Below are positions 1-9,366 of a DNA stretch of 64,000 bases, in pieces. The notes beneath the pieces were generated by a model. It made no database searches. It had not been told where the DNA came from and was given only the letters and a program-made list of their open reading frames with translations. The stretch is taken from NCBI RefSeq assembly GCF_000758605.1, contig NZ_CP009282.1, forward strand, positions 558,001 to 622,000, given 5' to 3'. Origin of the DNA: Paenibacillus sp. FSL R5-0912. GTDB lineage: Bacteria > Bacillota > Bacilli > Paenibacillales > Paenibacillaceae. Both the position numbers and the translations under genes were made by a program. Each line of letters starts with the position of its first letter. Position 1 is the first letter of the stretch.

Positions 1-357
1 TTTGCGGAGGTAGACGGCAAAGCAGTCATCGATATATGGCTGGGGCAGATTCCTGCTGAGCATATGTTTGCCGAGTTTGATCTGGGGTGGGTATACAGGG
101 GCGGGGCCCGGCCGATTGACTATGTCTCGCGTTATGCCGGGCGTGTTCCGCTGGTCCACATTAAGGATTTCGGGGCAAATAATGAAGAGACTGACCTCGG
201 GAAAGGGCAGGTTGATTTCGCTAGCGTCTTCGACAAGGCAGAGGAAAGCGGAATTCTGTATTATATAGTAGAGCAAGAGGCTTATGCCGTGTCGTCGCTG
301 GAGAGTGCTAAGCAGGCGCTGGAATATTTCCGCGGGTTGGGGCTTATGCAGGGATAG
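1..357 (+). CDS. Sugar phosphate isomerase/epimerase, C-terminal part (5' end outside window)
   Basis: The reading frame is open from base 1 and ends at a TAG stop, giving the last 118 residues of a protein. The segments FDLGWVYRGG, PLVHIKDFG, LGKGQVDFASVF and YYIVEQE are the usual C-terminal strands of the xylose-isomerase-like TIM barrel (AP endonuclease family 2): the metal-site histidine in the VHIKD strand, the G-x-G-x-(V/I)-D/N-F loop and the closing E-Q strand. Such proteins isomerise or epimerise sugar or inositol derivatives; the substrate cannot be told from this fragment. The start and any operon partners are outside the window. Confidence 0.8.
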   Translation, partial: FAEVDGKAVIDIWLGQIPAEHMFAEFDLGWVYRGGARPIDYVSRYAGRVPLVHIKDFGANNEETDLGKGQVDFASVFDKAEESGILYYIVEQEAYAVSSLESAKQALEYFRGLGLMQG

Positions 358-439
358 GAAGAGGTAATAGTCAAAAAGGGTTGCGTTTTCTGCTGAAAGA
401 GTTATAATATTTTTTGTTTGGCAGGGGCAATCCTTTTAA

Positions 440-511
440 GCTGGTGTAGCTCAGGGGTAGAGCAACGCACTCGTAATGCGTAGGCCGGGGGTTCAATTCC
501 CTTCACCAGCA
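440..511 (+). tRNA. tRNA-Thr (anticodon CGU)
   Basis: A full cloverleaf can be drawn: acceptor stem GCTGGTG with CACCAGC, D-arm GCTC..GAGC, anticodon stem ACGCA/TGCGT around the loop CTCGTAA (anticodon CGT, reading ACG), and T-arm GGGGGTTCAATTCCC. The 3' CCA is not encoded. It is a lone tRNA gene. Confidence 0.93.
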
Positions 512-530
512 TCCGTAAGAACTCAATAGT

Positions 531-568
531 GGCGCGGCTTTCCGGGGTTTTGGGGGTCGCGTTTTTTT
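531..568 (+). terminator. Probable rho-independent terminator after tRNA-Thr
   Basis: The arms GCGCGGC and GTCGCG (one G-T pair) enclose a G/T-rich loop and are followed by seven T residues. It lies 20 bases past the tRNA gene. Confidence 0.5.
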
Positions 569-707
569 ATTTATTCATCCGATCGTCTACCGGCCCGATG
601 CTTGCTTATGCTTAATACAGAATGCAGGACTAAAATGAAATCAATCTTATTAAACGATTTATATGTTATTCCTAGAGCCTATTTTGTTTATGAGAGGAGG
701 CACTTGT

Positions 708-1130
708 ATGAAGTGTCTGACGATTCGCCAGCCTTGGGCAACCTTAATTGAGCTGGGTGAAAAACAGATCGAGACCCGTTCCTGGCCGACGGCTTACCGG
801 GGAGAATTAGCCATCCATGCCGGTATGCAGGTAGATAAGGCCATATGCAGGACAGAGCCGTATCAATCGGTGCTTGCCCGGCACGGCTACACGGCGGATA
901 ATCTGCCCTCCGGGGTAATCCTTGCGACCAGCCGGCTGGCTGGTTGCTGCGGGGTTACGCCTCAGCAAGCACAGCAGAACTGGCCGGGCGGGAATGAATA
1001 TGTGTTCGGCGATTATGCAGAAGGCCGGTATGCCTGGAAGCTGGAGGAAGTCGTTGCGCTGGCTCATCCTATACCTGCCAAAGGGCGCTTAGGTTTCTGG
1101 GAATATCCCGTTCTTGAGCAGGAGTGGTGA
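708..1130 (+). CDS. ASCH domain protein
   Basis: A protein of 140 residues. It opens with MKCLTIRQPWATLIELGEK and continues ETRSWPTAYRGELAIHA, the signature of the ASCH domain, a small PUA-like beta barrel thought to bind RNA or modified nucleotides. The C-terminus (RYAWKLEEV..GRLGFWEY) is the typical end of this domain, so it is full length and single-domain. The start is the ATG at 708, placed by GAGAGGAGG seven bases upstream; a longer frame exists but has no ribosome-binding site. It stands alone after the tRNA. The biochemical function is not known for this subfamily. Confidence 0.8.
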   Translation: MKCLTIRQPWATLIELGEKQIETRSWPTAYRGELAIHAGMQVDKAICRTEPYQSVLARHGYTADNLPSGVILATSRLAGCCGVTPQQAQQNWPGGNEYVFGDYAEGRYAWKLEEVVALAHPIPAKGRLGFWEYPVLEQEW

Positions 1131-1296
1131 ATCCATTTGTGGCCAAATAAATAAAAATTTCATGCTTATCAGCTGTCAGCGGGTATCATAGGGATATTCA
1201 GCGGGTAATCTTCTTATATATATGGAAAGCGGACTCTGCGGTGGTATGCTGCAGGAGCCAGGGCAGAAATGCCGGGAAGGAGCGTATGCATAAGAG

Positions 1297-1437
1297 ATGG
1301 GCAGCCTTCTTATCGCATGGCTTTGTATGCTTTGTTTGTTTATTGTGTTTAAGGATCAGGTAAGCCGGAAGATCCTGTATCCCGTAGCGGCTGTGGTTAT
1401 CTGCGGTACGCTTGGGTATTGGACGATTTTAATGTAA
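1297..1437 (+). CDS. Putative small membrane protein, 46 aa
   Basis: Short frame starting MGSLLIAWLCMLCLFIVFK with a second hydrophobic stretch (YPVAAVVICGTLGYW), so two membrane helices joined by a charged loop KDQVSRK. GGAAGGAG lies upstream but 13 or so bases away, and another ATG at 1286 in a different frame is nearer, so the start is uncertain. No family recognised. The amphipathic pattern (hydrophobic-positive loop-hydrophobic) is the argument for coding. Confidence 0.35.
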   Translation: MGSLLIAWLCMLCLFIVFKDQVSRKILYPVAAVVICGTLGYWTILM

Positions 1438-1567
1438 TCTTTATCTGGGTATCAGCTTATTTTCAGGTAAGGGATGTAATAGGGTACCCTGAGGTCTTGC
1501 CAATCATGGCGGGCCTCTTTTTTATGGGGGAAGTAACGCCGAGAATTAACATAGCCAGAGTTGCTGT

Positions 1568-1942
1568 TCATCTCAAGGCGGTTGAGTCCGGAGTGCCAAG
1601 ACCCAAATATCTGCGCATGCGGATAGTAGACTGGGCGGTAATGACATCATCCAGCAGCAGCATCCGTTCATGATAACCCCTGCAGACAAATTTGGCTTCA
1701 ATGCCAACTTCCAGCTGCTGCTGTGCATAGACCTTCAGACCACGGGCTCTCATCTCGGTGCGGACATCCCGCAGGTCGGCTATGGCTGCACCCGCCGCTG
1801 TCCGGAGAACCTCAAGGTAAGGATCGGGTGTGCGCAGCTCTGCGGATAGGATGGAAGCATCGCGTTCAAAGGCGGATAAAATGAGCGGCAGCAAGATATA
1901 CGATTTCACCAGCATATTGTCCTGGCTCTCTGCTCTGTGCAT
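1568..1942 (-). CDS. Hypothetical protein, 124 aa
   Basis: Frame of 124 residues from ATG at 1942, chosen because GGAGGAG lies nine bases upstream on the minus strand; a longer frame to 1996 has no such site. The protein is predicted mostly helical, with no cysteines in pairs, no signal peptide and no membrane helix. Recognisable stretches are KSYILLPLILSAFERD, LRDVRTEMRARGLKVY and CRGYHERMLLLDDV. I do not recognise the family; the regular codon use and well-placed ribosome-binding site support a real gene. It is monocistronic and faces away from the surface-protein genes. Confidence 0.65.
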   Translation of the reverse strand: MHRAESQDNMLVKSYILLPLILSAFERDASILSAELRTPDPYLEVLRTAAGAAIADLRDVRTEMRARGLKVYAQQQLEVGIEAKFVCRGYHERMLLLDDVITAQSTIRMRRYLGLGTPDSTALR

Positions 1943-2128
1943 CAATCTCATCTCCTCCAACGAGAACGTATATTCGTAATTTAACCCGAAGTTCAAAAAA
2001 AATCAATGGTATTTAAAAAAAAGAGGGCTGTTAATGTGACATAATTCACAATAAAATCGGGAAAATTATTTTATATTAAAATTGAAATAATAAAGTTGTA
2101 AATAAATCTGATTAAAAGGAGAATGGCA

Positions 2129-2227
2129 ATGAGTCATGAAGGAAATCTCCGCCGCGGTTTATTGTTTGGGTTATTCCTTAGCGTTCCGCTTTGGGTATCA
2201 ATGATTGGCTGGATTCAGCTGCTCTAA
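2129..2227 (+). CDS. Putative micro membrane protein, 32 aa
   Basis: A very short frame, MSHEGNLRRG followed by a hydrophobic helix (LLFGLFLSVPLWVSMIGW) and IQLL. AAAAGGAG lies eight bases before the ATG. The layout, a charged N-terminus then one membrane helix, is typical of bacterial single-pass miniproteins. Unknown function. Confidence 0.45.
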   Translation: MSHEGNLRRGLLFGLFLSVPLWVSMIGWIQLL

Positions 2228-2357
2228 AAATGGATTTCTGCGTGTGCAGATTTCCAGCCCTCTACACAAACTCCCTAGATATGTCGATTAAAGACTGCTG
2301 TGAAAACAGATGAATCTCATAAGGCTTTTACTATATAAGAGCTCTCTTGTATGTCCG

Positions 2358-2396
2358 GAAACGGGTGGTGTCCTTAAGGAGGATGGCACCCGTTTC
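2358..2396. repeat. 10-bp perfect hairpin, possible terminator
   Basis: The arms GAAACGGGTG and CACCCGTTTC are separated by 19 bases. No T-run follows on the plus strand (TTCAGG), so it is a weak terminator candidate for the miniprotein gene or a leader structure. The rest of the 700-base gap to the surface-protein gene holds the promoter and riboswitch listed separately and nothing coding. Confidence 0.4.
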
Positions 2397-2655
2397 TTCA
2401 GGTTCACCATGTGAGGTTTGTTTAAGCGAAGATGGGGGGGGCGGGGAGAAAAAGTAGGACTAAAATACTAAATTTTGATATTTGAAATTTAAGGATAATA
2501 ACTCTGTGAAAAGGAAAAAGTACTGCGGCGAATTAGTGGGATTATCGACCTTTTTCGTCAGGAAGGTATGTTTATAAATTGTATAAAGCCTTATGAATAA
2601 AGCGTTTTTTATTTTTTTCATCACAAAAATAGCTGTGAAATGAATTGGAAATATA

Positions 2656-2684
2656 TTGACAATATGCCAAGTGGCATCTAAACT
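2656..2684 (+). promoter_or_regulatory. Sigma-A type promoter with palindrome in the spacer
   Basis: TTGACA and TAAACT are separated by exactly 17 bases. The spacer contains ATGCCAAGTGGCAT (2664-2677), a perfect palindrome of 6-base arms around AG, well placed for a repressor. The promoter lies about 85 bases before the riboswitch. The same -35/-10 pair and a similar downstream sequence (AAARTTAGTTCYAAAGTAA) recur before the second surface gene. Confidence 0.65.
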
Positions 2685-2765
2685 AAAGTTAGTTCTAAAG
2701 TAACAAATGTCACAGATTTCTGTTGGGTATTACATAAGCTTTTCCAATTTCATATCAATCATGTA

Positions 2766-2884
2766 CAAACGCAAACCGTTTCGAAAGAGCGGGACGCAAA
2801 GTCAGGAATCTGATGCCCCTTAAGTCCGGGCTATGGTCGTCCGGCCGCCGTGAAGCTAACCCTTCGTGGCGGTCTTTTTTTTGT
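2766..2884 (+). promoter_or_regulatory. Cyclic di-GMP-I (GEMM) riboswitch with terminator
   Basis: The leader has the class I c-di-GMP aptamer core: ACGCAAACC, a GAAA-type loop (TTCGAAAGAG), GGGACGCAAAGTC, then a second stem ending in ATGGTCGTCCGG. It runs directly into a strong intrinsic terminator (arms CCGCCGTGAAG / CTTCGTGGCGG, then T8). The aptamer's closing stem shares bases with the terminator's 5' arm (CCGGCCGCC), so ligand binding could switch termination. Whether the switch turns the gene on or off cannot be read with certainty; an on-switch would fit an adhesin. The next gene starts 50 bases downstream. Confidence 0.85.
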
Positions 2885-2934
2885 TATAGTTTTGCGACGA
2901 TTTCATAGAATAGTTGAATAGGAGGTGTAGATTA

Positions 2935-5900
2935 TTGAGAAAAAAATTGCGAAAAGCGGCCGCCTGTATTCTGGCGGGCGTACTGACCGTAAGTAGCGCC
3001 TTCACTTGGGGGACGGAGGTAAGGGCAACAGCTGGTGTACCTTACAATCCAACGCCGGTCTTGGGGATTGCCGGGAATTTTAATGCTTTTATCTTTGACG
3101 ATTTCACGCAAGACAATGATCAAATTGAAGGCCGTCTTGCAGCGGGAGGGAATATTACTCTCTCTGGAGGTTACGGGGTAGCCAGGGCCTACAGGAATTC
3201 TTCAGCCACAGACGTACTCGTTGCCGGTAAGAAGTTTAAACATTCGGGTAGCGGAGAAATCTACGGAAACGTTGTGTATGGGGACACCATTGAAGCCAAT
3301 GAGCCTATTGTGAATATTATAGGCGCGAAGAAGCAGGGAAGCCCGATTGATTTCCCGGCTGAGAAGCAGTATCTGATCTCGCGTTCTGCAGCATACGGGG
3401 CATTGTCCGCTACGAAAGAAATTGGCAATAATAATTATGGAACACTTACAATAAGTGCGCCGGATCTTTTCAACGTAGTTCACCTGGATGCGGCAACGCT
3501 GGCGAATACAAACAATATTCAATTCAACATTGCCCAGAATGCCACGTTAATTATTAACATAAGTGGAGCTACGGTCAATGTACCAAGTTTCGCAATGAAT
3601 AACGGCAAAGCAGGTCAAGTGTTGTTCAACTTCTACGAAGCGACCAAGGTGAATATTGCGTATACCACCTTTTTGGGGACGATACTGGCGCCTAAGGCGG
3701 ATGTCAATTATTCCGGTGCAGAGCTATACGGAACGCTAATTGCCAAGTCTTTTGCCGGCGGAGTAGAAATGCACCTAGGAACATACCAGGGAGATGGACC
3801 GCCGCCAAGTCCGACGCCGACCGCAACACCAACCCCCAGCCCATCGCCAACACCAACCGTAACACCAAGCCCTACACCAACAGTGAAACCGACTGCAACG
3901 CCGACGGTGAAGCCAACTCCCACACCAACAGTGAAACCGACACCGACGGTAAAACCGACACCAACAGTGACGCCAACGCCGACAGTGAAACCGACACCAA
4001 CAGTGATGCCAACGCCGACAGTGAAACCAACACCGACAGTGAAACCGACGCCGACACCTAAGTGTACTCCGTCGCCAACACCGACAGTGAAACCAACGCC
4101 GACAGTGAAGCCGACACCGACAGTGAAGCCGACACCAACAGTGACGCCAACGCCGACAGTGAAACCAACACCGACAGTGAAACCGACACCAACAGTGAAG
4201 CCGACGCCGACACCTAAGTGTACTCCGTCGCCAACACCGACAGTGAAACCAACGCCGACAGTGAAGCCGACACCGACAGTGAAGCCGACACCGACAGTGA
4301 AACCGACACCAACTGTGACGCCAACGCCGACAGTGAAACCGACACCAACGGTGACGCCAACGCCGACAGTGAAACCGACACCAACGGTGAAACCAACGCC
4401 GACAGTGAAGCCAACACCGACAGTGAAGCCGACACCGACAGTGAAGCCGACACCGACAGTGAAACCGACACCAACTGTGACGCCAACGCCGACAGTGAAA
4501 CCGACACCAACGGTGACGCCAACGCCGACAGTGAAACCGACACCAACGGTGAAACCAACGCCGACAGTGAAGCCAACACCGACAGTGAAACCAACACCGA
4601 CAGTGAAACCGACACCGACAGTGAAACCAACACCGACAGTGAAACCAACACCGACACCAACGGTGACGCCAACGCCGACACCAACAGCAGCACCAACACC
4701 AACGCCAACGGCGGCACCAACGCCGACACCAACAGCAGCACCGACACCAACGCCAACAGCTGCACCGACACCAACGCCAACGGCTGCACCGACACCAACG
4801 CCAACAGCTGCACCGACACCAACGCCAACAGCAGCACCAACACCAACGCCAACGGCAGCACCAACGCCAACGCCAACAGCTGCACCAACATCAACGCCAA
4901 CGGCGGCACCAACGCCTACACCAACAGCAGCACCGACACCAACGCCAACAGCAGCACCAACGCCAACGGCAGCACCGACACCAACGCCAACAGCGGCACC
5001 GACACCAACGCCAACAGCGGCACCAACGCCAACGGCAGCACCTACACCAACGCCAACAGCAGCACCGACACCAACGCCAACAGCAGCACCGACACCGACG
5101 CCAACGGCAGAGCCAACACCGACACCAACGGCAGCACCAACACCAACGCCAACGGCGGCACCAACACCGACAGTAGAACCAACGCCAACATCAACAGCAG
5201 CACCGACACCAACGCCAACAGCAGCACCGACACCAACGCCAACAGCAGCACCGACACCGACGCCAACGGCAGAGCCAACACCGACACCAACGGCAGAGCC
5301 AACACCAACGCCAACGGCGGCACCGACACCAACGCCAACAACGGCACCGACACCAACGCCAACAGCGCCACCGACACCAACGCCAACGGCGGCACCAACG
5401 CCGACACCAACAGCAGCACCGACACCAACGCCAACAGCAGCACCGACACCGACGCCAACGGCAGAGCCAACACCGACACCAACGGCAGCACCAACACCAA
5501 CGCCAACGGCGGCACCAACACCGACAGTAGAACCAACGCCAACATCAACAGCAGCACCGACACCAACGCCAACGGCAGCACCGACACCAACGCCAACAGC
5601 AGCACCGACACCAACGCCAACAGCAGCACCGACACCGACGCCAACGGCAGAGCCAACACCGACACCAACGGCAGAGCCAACACCAACGCCAACGGCGGCA
5701 CCGACACCGACGCCAACGGCAGAGCCAACACCGACACCAACACCAACACCAACACCAACGCCAACGGCGGCACCAACACCAACGCCAACAGCAGCACCGA
5801 CACCGACGCCAACGGCAGAGCCAACACCAACGGCAGCACCAACACCAACGCCAACGGCGGCACCAACACCGACAGTAGAACCAACGCCAACGCCGACACC

Positions 5901-6501
5901 AACAGCAGCACCAACACCAACGCCAACGCCAACGGCGGCACCAACACCGACAGTAGAACCAACACCAACACCAACACCAACACCAACACCAACACCAACA
6001 CCAACACCAACACCAACACCAACACCAACACCAACACCAACGCCAACGGCAGCGCCAACGCCGACACCAGAACCAACACCAACACCGACGCCGACACCAA
6101 CACCAACACCGACATTACCACCGGCACCAGTACCATCGTCTGCACCGCCCGTCTTTATTAATGTAGTGCCAACGCCGACTCCAATAATCGGCTATATTGT
6201 AAATCCAGATACAATAATCATTGATGATCCGCTGCCTTTGGGCCCTGTGACAACAGTAACACCTCGGCCGTTAGTGGTGACACCAAGTCCAACCCTAACG
6301 CCAAGCCCAAGCGCAACACCAAGTCCAACGCCAATTGTGACAATCATTGATGAAGAGATTCCGTTAGGCAATGTACCTGCGGATGCATCGCTCCCGAAGA
6401 CTGGTGAGTCCAGTCCGGCTCCCTATTACTTGGTCGGTCTAGCCCTTGCAGGATTGGGAATATTCCTCGGCAGAAGATCCAGAACAGATAAACGTAAATA
6501 A
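2935..6501 (+). CDS. LPXTG-anchored choice-of-anchor A surface protein with giant Pro/Thr stalk (paralog 1)
   Basis: Protein of 1188 residues starting at TTG 2935, seven bases after AGGAGGTG; an upstream in-frame TTG at 2914 would place that site inside the gene and is rejected. Order: signal peptide (about 1-33), choice-of-anchor A domain (about 38-285; [33 protein letters not shown]), then about 770 residues of TPTPTVKP- and [12 protein letters not shown] repeats, two copies of an acidic IIDD/E..PLG motif, and a sortase signal LPKTG (1153-1157), membrane helix and RRSRTDKRK tail. The protein should be covalently wall-attached, with the globular domain held far from the cell. It is preceded by a c-di-GMP riboswitch, so surface display is tied to the sessile/motile signal. 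The ligand is unknown. The stalk is one of extreme repetition and its exact length may be strain- or assembly-dependent. Confidence 0.9.
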   Translation: MRKKLRKAAACILAGVLTVSSAFTWGTEVRATAGVPYNPTPVLGIAGNFNAFIFDDFTQDNDQIEGRLAAGGNITLSGGYGVARAYRNSSATDVLVAGKKFKHSGSGEIYGNVVYGDTIEANEPIVNIIGAKKQGSPIDFPAEKQYLISRSAAYGALSATKEIGNNNYGTLTISAPDLFNVVHLDAATLANTNNIQFNIAQNATLIINISGATVNVPSFAMNNGKAGQVLFNFYEATKVNIAYTTFLGTILAPKADVNYSGAELYGTLIAKSFAGGVEMHLGTYQGDGPPPSPTPTATPTPSPSPTPTVTPSPTPTVKPTATPTVKPTPTPTVKPTPTVKPTPTVTPTPTVKPTPTVMPTPTVKPTPTVKPTPTPKCTPSPTPTVKPTPTVKPTPTVKPTPTVTPTPTVKPTPTVKPTPTVKPTPTPKCTPSPTPTVKPTPTVKPTPTVKPTPTVKPTPTVTPTPTVKPTPTVTPTPTVKPTPTVKPTPTVKPTPTVKPTPTVKPTPTVKPTPTVTPTPTVKPTPTVTPTPTVKPTPTVKPTPTVKPTPTVKPTPTVKPTPTVKPTPTVKPTPTPTVTPTPTPTAAPTPTPTAAPTPTPTAAPTPTPTAAPTPTPTAAPTPTPTAAPTPTPTAAPTPTPTAAPTPTPTAAPTSTPTAAPTPTPTAAPTPTPTAAPTPTAAPTPTPTAAPTPTPTAAPTPTAAPTPTPTAAPTPTPTAAPTPTPTAEPTPTPTAAPTPTPTAAPTPTVEPTPTSTAAPTPTPTAAPTPTPTAAPTPTPTAEPTPTPTAEPTPTPTAAPTPTPTTAPTPTPTAPPTPTPTAAPTPTPTAAPTPTPTAAPTPTPTAEPTPTPTAAPTPTPTAAPTPTVEPTPTSTAAPTPTPTAAPTPTPTAAPTPTPTAAPTPTPTAEPTPTPTAEPTPTPTAAPTPTPTAEPTPTPTPTPTPTPTAAPTPTPTAAPTPTPTAEPTPTAAPTPTPTAAPTPTVEPTPTPTPTAAPTPTPTPTAAPTPTVEPTPTPTPTPTPTPTPTPTPTPTPTPTPTPTAAPTPTPEPTPTPTPTPTPTPTLPPAPVPSSAPPVFINVVPTPTPIIGYIVNPDTIIIDDPLPLGPVTTVTPRPLVVTPSPTLTPSPSATPSPTPIVTIIDEEIPLGNVPADASLPKTGESSPAPYYLVGLALAGLGIFLGRRSRTDKRK
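3811..6120. repeat. Long Pro/Thr codon minisatellite in surface gene 1
   Basis: About 2.3 kb of degenerate tandem repeats. The first part has 18- to 24-base units built on CCGACAGTGAAACC; the later part has 24-base units of the CCAACGCCAACAGCAGCA kind; near 5960-6045 it is pure CCAACA hexamers. All indels keep frame. Long open frames on the other five frames here are by-products of the repeat. Confidence 0.95.
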
Positions 6502-6559
6502 ATGCAATTCGTAAGATCCTTTCCGACAGGCTGGCGATATCACCGCTAAATCGGGAAAA

Positions 6560-6602
6560 GGCTGCTTTGGGAGAAGACGTTCTCCACAAAGCAGCCTTTT
6601 TT
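6560..6602 (+). terminator. Intrinsic terminator of surface gene 1
   Basis: The arms GGCTGCTTTGGGAGAA and TTCTCCACAAAGCAGCC form a near-perfect stem with loop GACG, followed by T6. Confidence 0.92.
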
Positions 6603-6890
6603 ATATGGGATATACATTTGATATTATATTTCCTCGTAAAATCAAATGTGCTAAGGAGAAAGAGTTGCGTCTTTACGATCATGGGACCTTGAGTATATAT
6701 TAAAATTTCAAAATTAAAATTAGTTCTTTATACATAGTTTGAAAATATCCTTATCGGTGCCATCGAGAGCGATGAGAGGATCAGGATTCAGCTGGGAAAG
6801 CTATGTTTTCAATTAAAAAAACCTTTTGTAACAGTGCTTTGGAGTGAATCGGTAGATATAATCTATTACCAGATGTTTCAAAGGATTTCA

Positions 6891-6920
6891 TTGACAATCA
6901 GCCTTGATAGCGGATAAACT
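6891..6920 (+). promoter_or_regulatory. Promoter of surface gene 2
   Basis: TTGACA and TAAACT are 18 bases apart. The initially transcribed region (AAAATTAGTTCCAAAGTAAT) closely matches that of the first surface gene, which indicates a duplicated promoter-leader unit. The spacer palindrome of the first promoter is not conserved here. The remaining part of the 6602-7014 gap shows nothing else. Confidence 0.65.
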
Positions 6921-7013
6921 AAAATTAGTTCCAAAGTAATGAATATCATAGACATTAGTATAAAAGTTTGATTTAGTACATAATTTCACAACCTAATCTT
7001 TCACTGACGTATA

Positions 7014-7128
7014 AACGCAAACCGTTCGAAAGGACGGGACGCAAAGTCCAGGAGTCTAAAGCGCGATGGAGCGCAACGATCGTCCGACTGCCGTAAAGAG
7101 AGCAACCTCTTTCCGGCGGTCTTTTTTT
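7014..7128 (+). promoter_or_regulatory. Cyclic di-GMP-I (GEMM) riboswitch with terminator (second copy)
   Basis: The aptamer core is ACGCAAACC, a hairpin with loop TTCGAAAGGA, GGGACGCAAAGTCC, then a second stem around GCGCGATGGAGCGC and CGATCGTCCGA. A terminator follows (arms GCCGTAAAGAG / CTCTTTCCGGC, then T7). It has the same arrangement as the first copy but diverged stems with compensating pairs, as expected for a functional RNA. It ends about 50 bases before the ATG. Confidence 0.85.
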
Positions 7129-7176
7129 GTTATATAAATGTGGCCTATATCTATATTAACTGTGAGGTGAGCTTGT

Positions 7177-9123
7177 ATGTTCCAATTAAAAAAATTCAAA
7201 CGTCTTACGGTGTTCGGACTTATAGCAGTTCTGATTGTGGGAAGCGGCCGAATTATTTCACTGGGGAGCACCTCAGTTAAAGCCGAGGGCAACTCTTTGC
7301 CGGGCAATGCATCCAAGTATAATGTGTTCATCTTGGGAGATGTTGATGTTAAGCATAGTGATATTGAAGGCAGATTAGCTGCTGGCGGAAACGTGGATTT
7401 AAATGTTAATTACTCTGTGGGACATAGTCTTACTAGTGAAGAAACGAAGGAAGGATACTCTCTCATCGCTGGTGGTAATCTGTATTATTCCCAGGGAGAA
7501 ACCGTGGGTGATGTAGTCTACGGGGGGAGTTATAGCGGCAGCGGCGGCCCGCGCGGGGGGACAGGAAGCTTACAACAAAAAATAAATGTTGTAGATTTTT
7601 CAGCCGAGTTTAGTTTACTTCGTGAGAAATCTCAGCAGCTTGCTTCTCAGCCTGTTAATGGGGTTACCACTGCCAACTCCGGTAATTTCTTTTTGGAAGG
7701 TACAAATTCGGATGTTAACATATTTACTGTAGAGGGCAGCAAGCTGTCTAGTGCAAATGAGTTGAGAATTAAGATTCCAGATGGCTCAACAGCTATAGTA
7801 AATATCTCCGGCACTTCAGTAACTATGAAGAATATGGGGACGGGAATTAATGGTAACGGAAATAAGGATAACGCTATGAACAGTAAAGTGTTATATAACT
7901 TCAGTCAAGCGACCAGTCTTCAAATCGAAGGTATCGGAGTTTTGGGATCTGTGCTGGCTCCATATGCCTCTATTCAATTTAATAATGGTCAAATCAACGG
8001 GAACCTGATCGGAGCTTCGCTCTCAGGATCGGGAGAATCCCACCATATTCCGTATAAAGGCCAAGATCCGCCGACACCGACTTCGACGCCTTCAGTGACG
8101 CCGACGCCAACAGCAACACCGGCAGTGACGCCGACGCCAACAGCAACACCTGCAGTGACGCCGACGCCAACGGCAACACCGGCAGTGACGCCGACGCCAA
8201 CAGCAACACCTGCAGTGACGCCGACGCCAACAGCAACACCGGCAGTGACGCCGACGCCAACGGCAACACCTGCAGTGACGCCGACGCCAACGGCAACACC
8301 GGCAGCGACGCCTACGCCAACGGCAACGCCGACAACAGCGCCAACGGCAACACCGACGGCAACGCCGACAACAGCGCCAACGGCAACACCGACTGCAACA
8401 CCGACAACAGCGCCAACGGCAACGCCGACTGCAACACCGACAACAGCGCCAACGGCAACGCCGACTGCAACACCGACAACAGCGCCAACGGCAACACCGA
8501 CAGCAACGCCGACAACAGCGCCAACGGCAACACCGACAGCAACGCCGACAACAGCGCCAACGGCAACACCGACAGCAACGCCGACAACAGCGCCAACGGC
8601 AACACCGACAGCAACGCCGACAACAGCGCCAACGGCAACACCGACAGCAGCGCCAACGGCAACACCGACAGCAACGCCGACAATAGCGCCAACAGCAACA
8701 CCGACAGCAACGCCGACCGCGGTACCAACAGCAACCAGCACGAGTGTTTTTGTCCCAAGCTTCGTATTTCCGACATCAACCGCTCCGACAGTGATTGGGA
8801 CTATTGTGACTGATACCGACACTACTATTAATGATGACCCGGTTCCTCTCGGGCCGGCAGCATCACCGGTTGTGACGATGCTGACAACAACAGCGCCACA
8901 GCCAGTTGTGGAGGTTCCTGCACCTGCACCTTCACCGGTAGCAGGACCGGCACCTGAAGAAATCATTACGGATGACGAGATTCCTCTGGGCAGTGTGACT
9001 GCAGAGCAAACCCTGCCGCAGACGGGTGAATCAAGTCCTGCGCCGTACTATATTGCGGGTGTTGCTCTTGCCGGTCTGGGCCTGCTTCTTAGAAGAACCG
9101 CCAGAGTGAACAAGCGCAAATAA
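7177..9123 (+). CDS. LPXTG-anchored choice-of-anchor A surface protein (paralog 2)
   Basis: Protein of 648 residues, start ATG 7177 behind GTGAGGTGAG. It has a signal peptide (about 1-36), a choice-of-anchor A domain (about 45-292; [35 protein letters not shown]), a shorter Thr/Pro/Ala stalk (about 300-515) made of PTPTATPAVT and PTATPTTA units, the same pair of acidic PLG motifs as paralog 1, and [13 protein letters not shown] (LPQTG at 613-617), a membrane helix and RRTARVNKRK. The C-terminal 35 residues are nearly identical to paralog 1, while the domains have diverged. It is likely wall-anchored by a sortase encoded elsewhere. It is controlled by its own riboswitch, not co-transcribed with paralog 1, because each gene has a terminator. 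Confidence 0.9.
   Translation: MFQLKKFKRLTVFGLIAVLIVGSGRIISLGSTSVKAEGNSLPGNASKYNVFILGDVDVKHSDIEGRLAAGGNVDLNVNYSVGHSLTSEETKEGYSLIAGGNLYYSQGETVGDVVYGGSYSGSGGPRGGTGSLQQKINVVDFSAEFSLLREKSQQLASQPVNGVTTANSGNFFLEGTNSDVNIFTVEGSKLSSANELRIKIPDGSTAIVNISGTSVTMKNMGTGINGNGNKDNAMNSKVLYNFSQATSLQIEGIGVLGSVLAPYASIQFNNGQINGNLIGASLSGSGESHHIPYKGQDPPTPTSTPSVTPTPTATPAVTPTPTATPAVTPTPTATPAVTPTPTATPAVTPTPTATPAVTPTPTATPAVTPTPTATPAATPTPTATPTTAPTATPTATPTTAPTATPTATPTTAPTATPTATPTTAPTATPTATPTTAPTATPTATPTTAPTATPTATPTTAPTATPTATPTTAPTATPTATPTTAPTATPTAAPTATPTATPTIAPTATPTATPTAVPTATSTSVFVPSFVFPTSTAPTVIGTIVTDTDTTINDDPVPLGPAASPVVTMLTTTAPQPVVEVPAPAPSPVAGPAPEEIITDDEIPLGSVTAEQTLPQTGESSPAPYYIAGVALAGLGLLLRRTARVNKRK
8072..8730. repeat. 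Thr/Pro/Ala codon minisatellite in surface gene 2
   Basis: Two successive tandem arrays: 36-base units of the CCGACGCCAACAGCAACACC kind (about 8090-8310), then units around ACAGCGCCAACGGCAACACC (about 8330-8700), all in frame. Confidence 0.93.
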
Positions 9124-9152
9124 TTATTGTTAAGCCACTGTGTTTGGATGAG

Positions 9153-9193
9153 GGCTGCTGCCGGAGAGAGATTCTCCGGGAAGCAGCCTTTTT
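9153..9193 (+). terminator. Intrinsic terminator of surface gene 2
   Basis: The arms GGCTGCTGCCGGAGA and TTCTCCGGGAAGCAGCC are followed by T5. The outer GGCTGCT/AGCAGCC stem is shared with the terminator of paralog 1, another sign of duplication. Confidence 0.9.
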
Positions 9194-9366
9194 GTATACG
9201 GGGGCGCATTCTAATCGCAGCTTACCACTTGGGCGAAGCAGGCAGCGCCGGACTGACGGCGGTGTTTTTAGTTGGACGGATACCATGCTATACTAGGCTC
9301 AAATTATTCATAAGCAAGAATACACATTTCCTCAAAGAAATGGTTATTACTGAAAGGGTGAACGTT

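Noticed and set aside
4218..6161. Long frames of 647 and 367 residues in other frames of the Pro/Thr stalk
   Set aside because: By-products of CCAACA-type repeats (Thr-Asn and Leu-Val runs) within a gene whose frame has signal peptide, domain and sortase motif.
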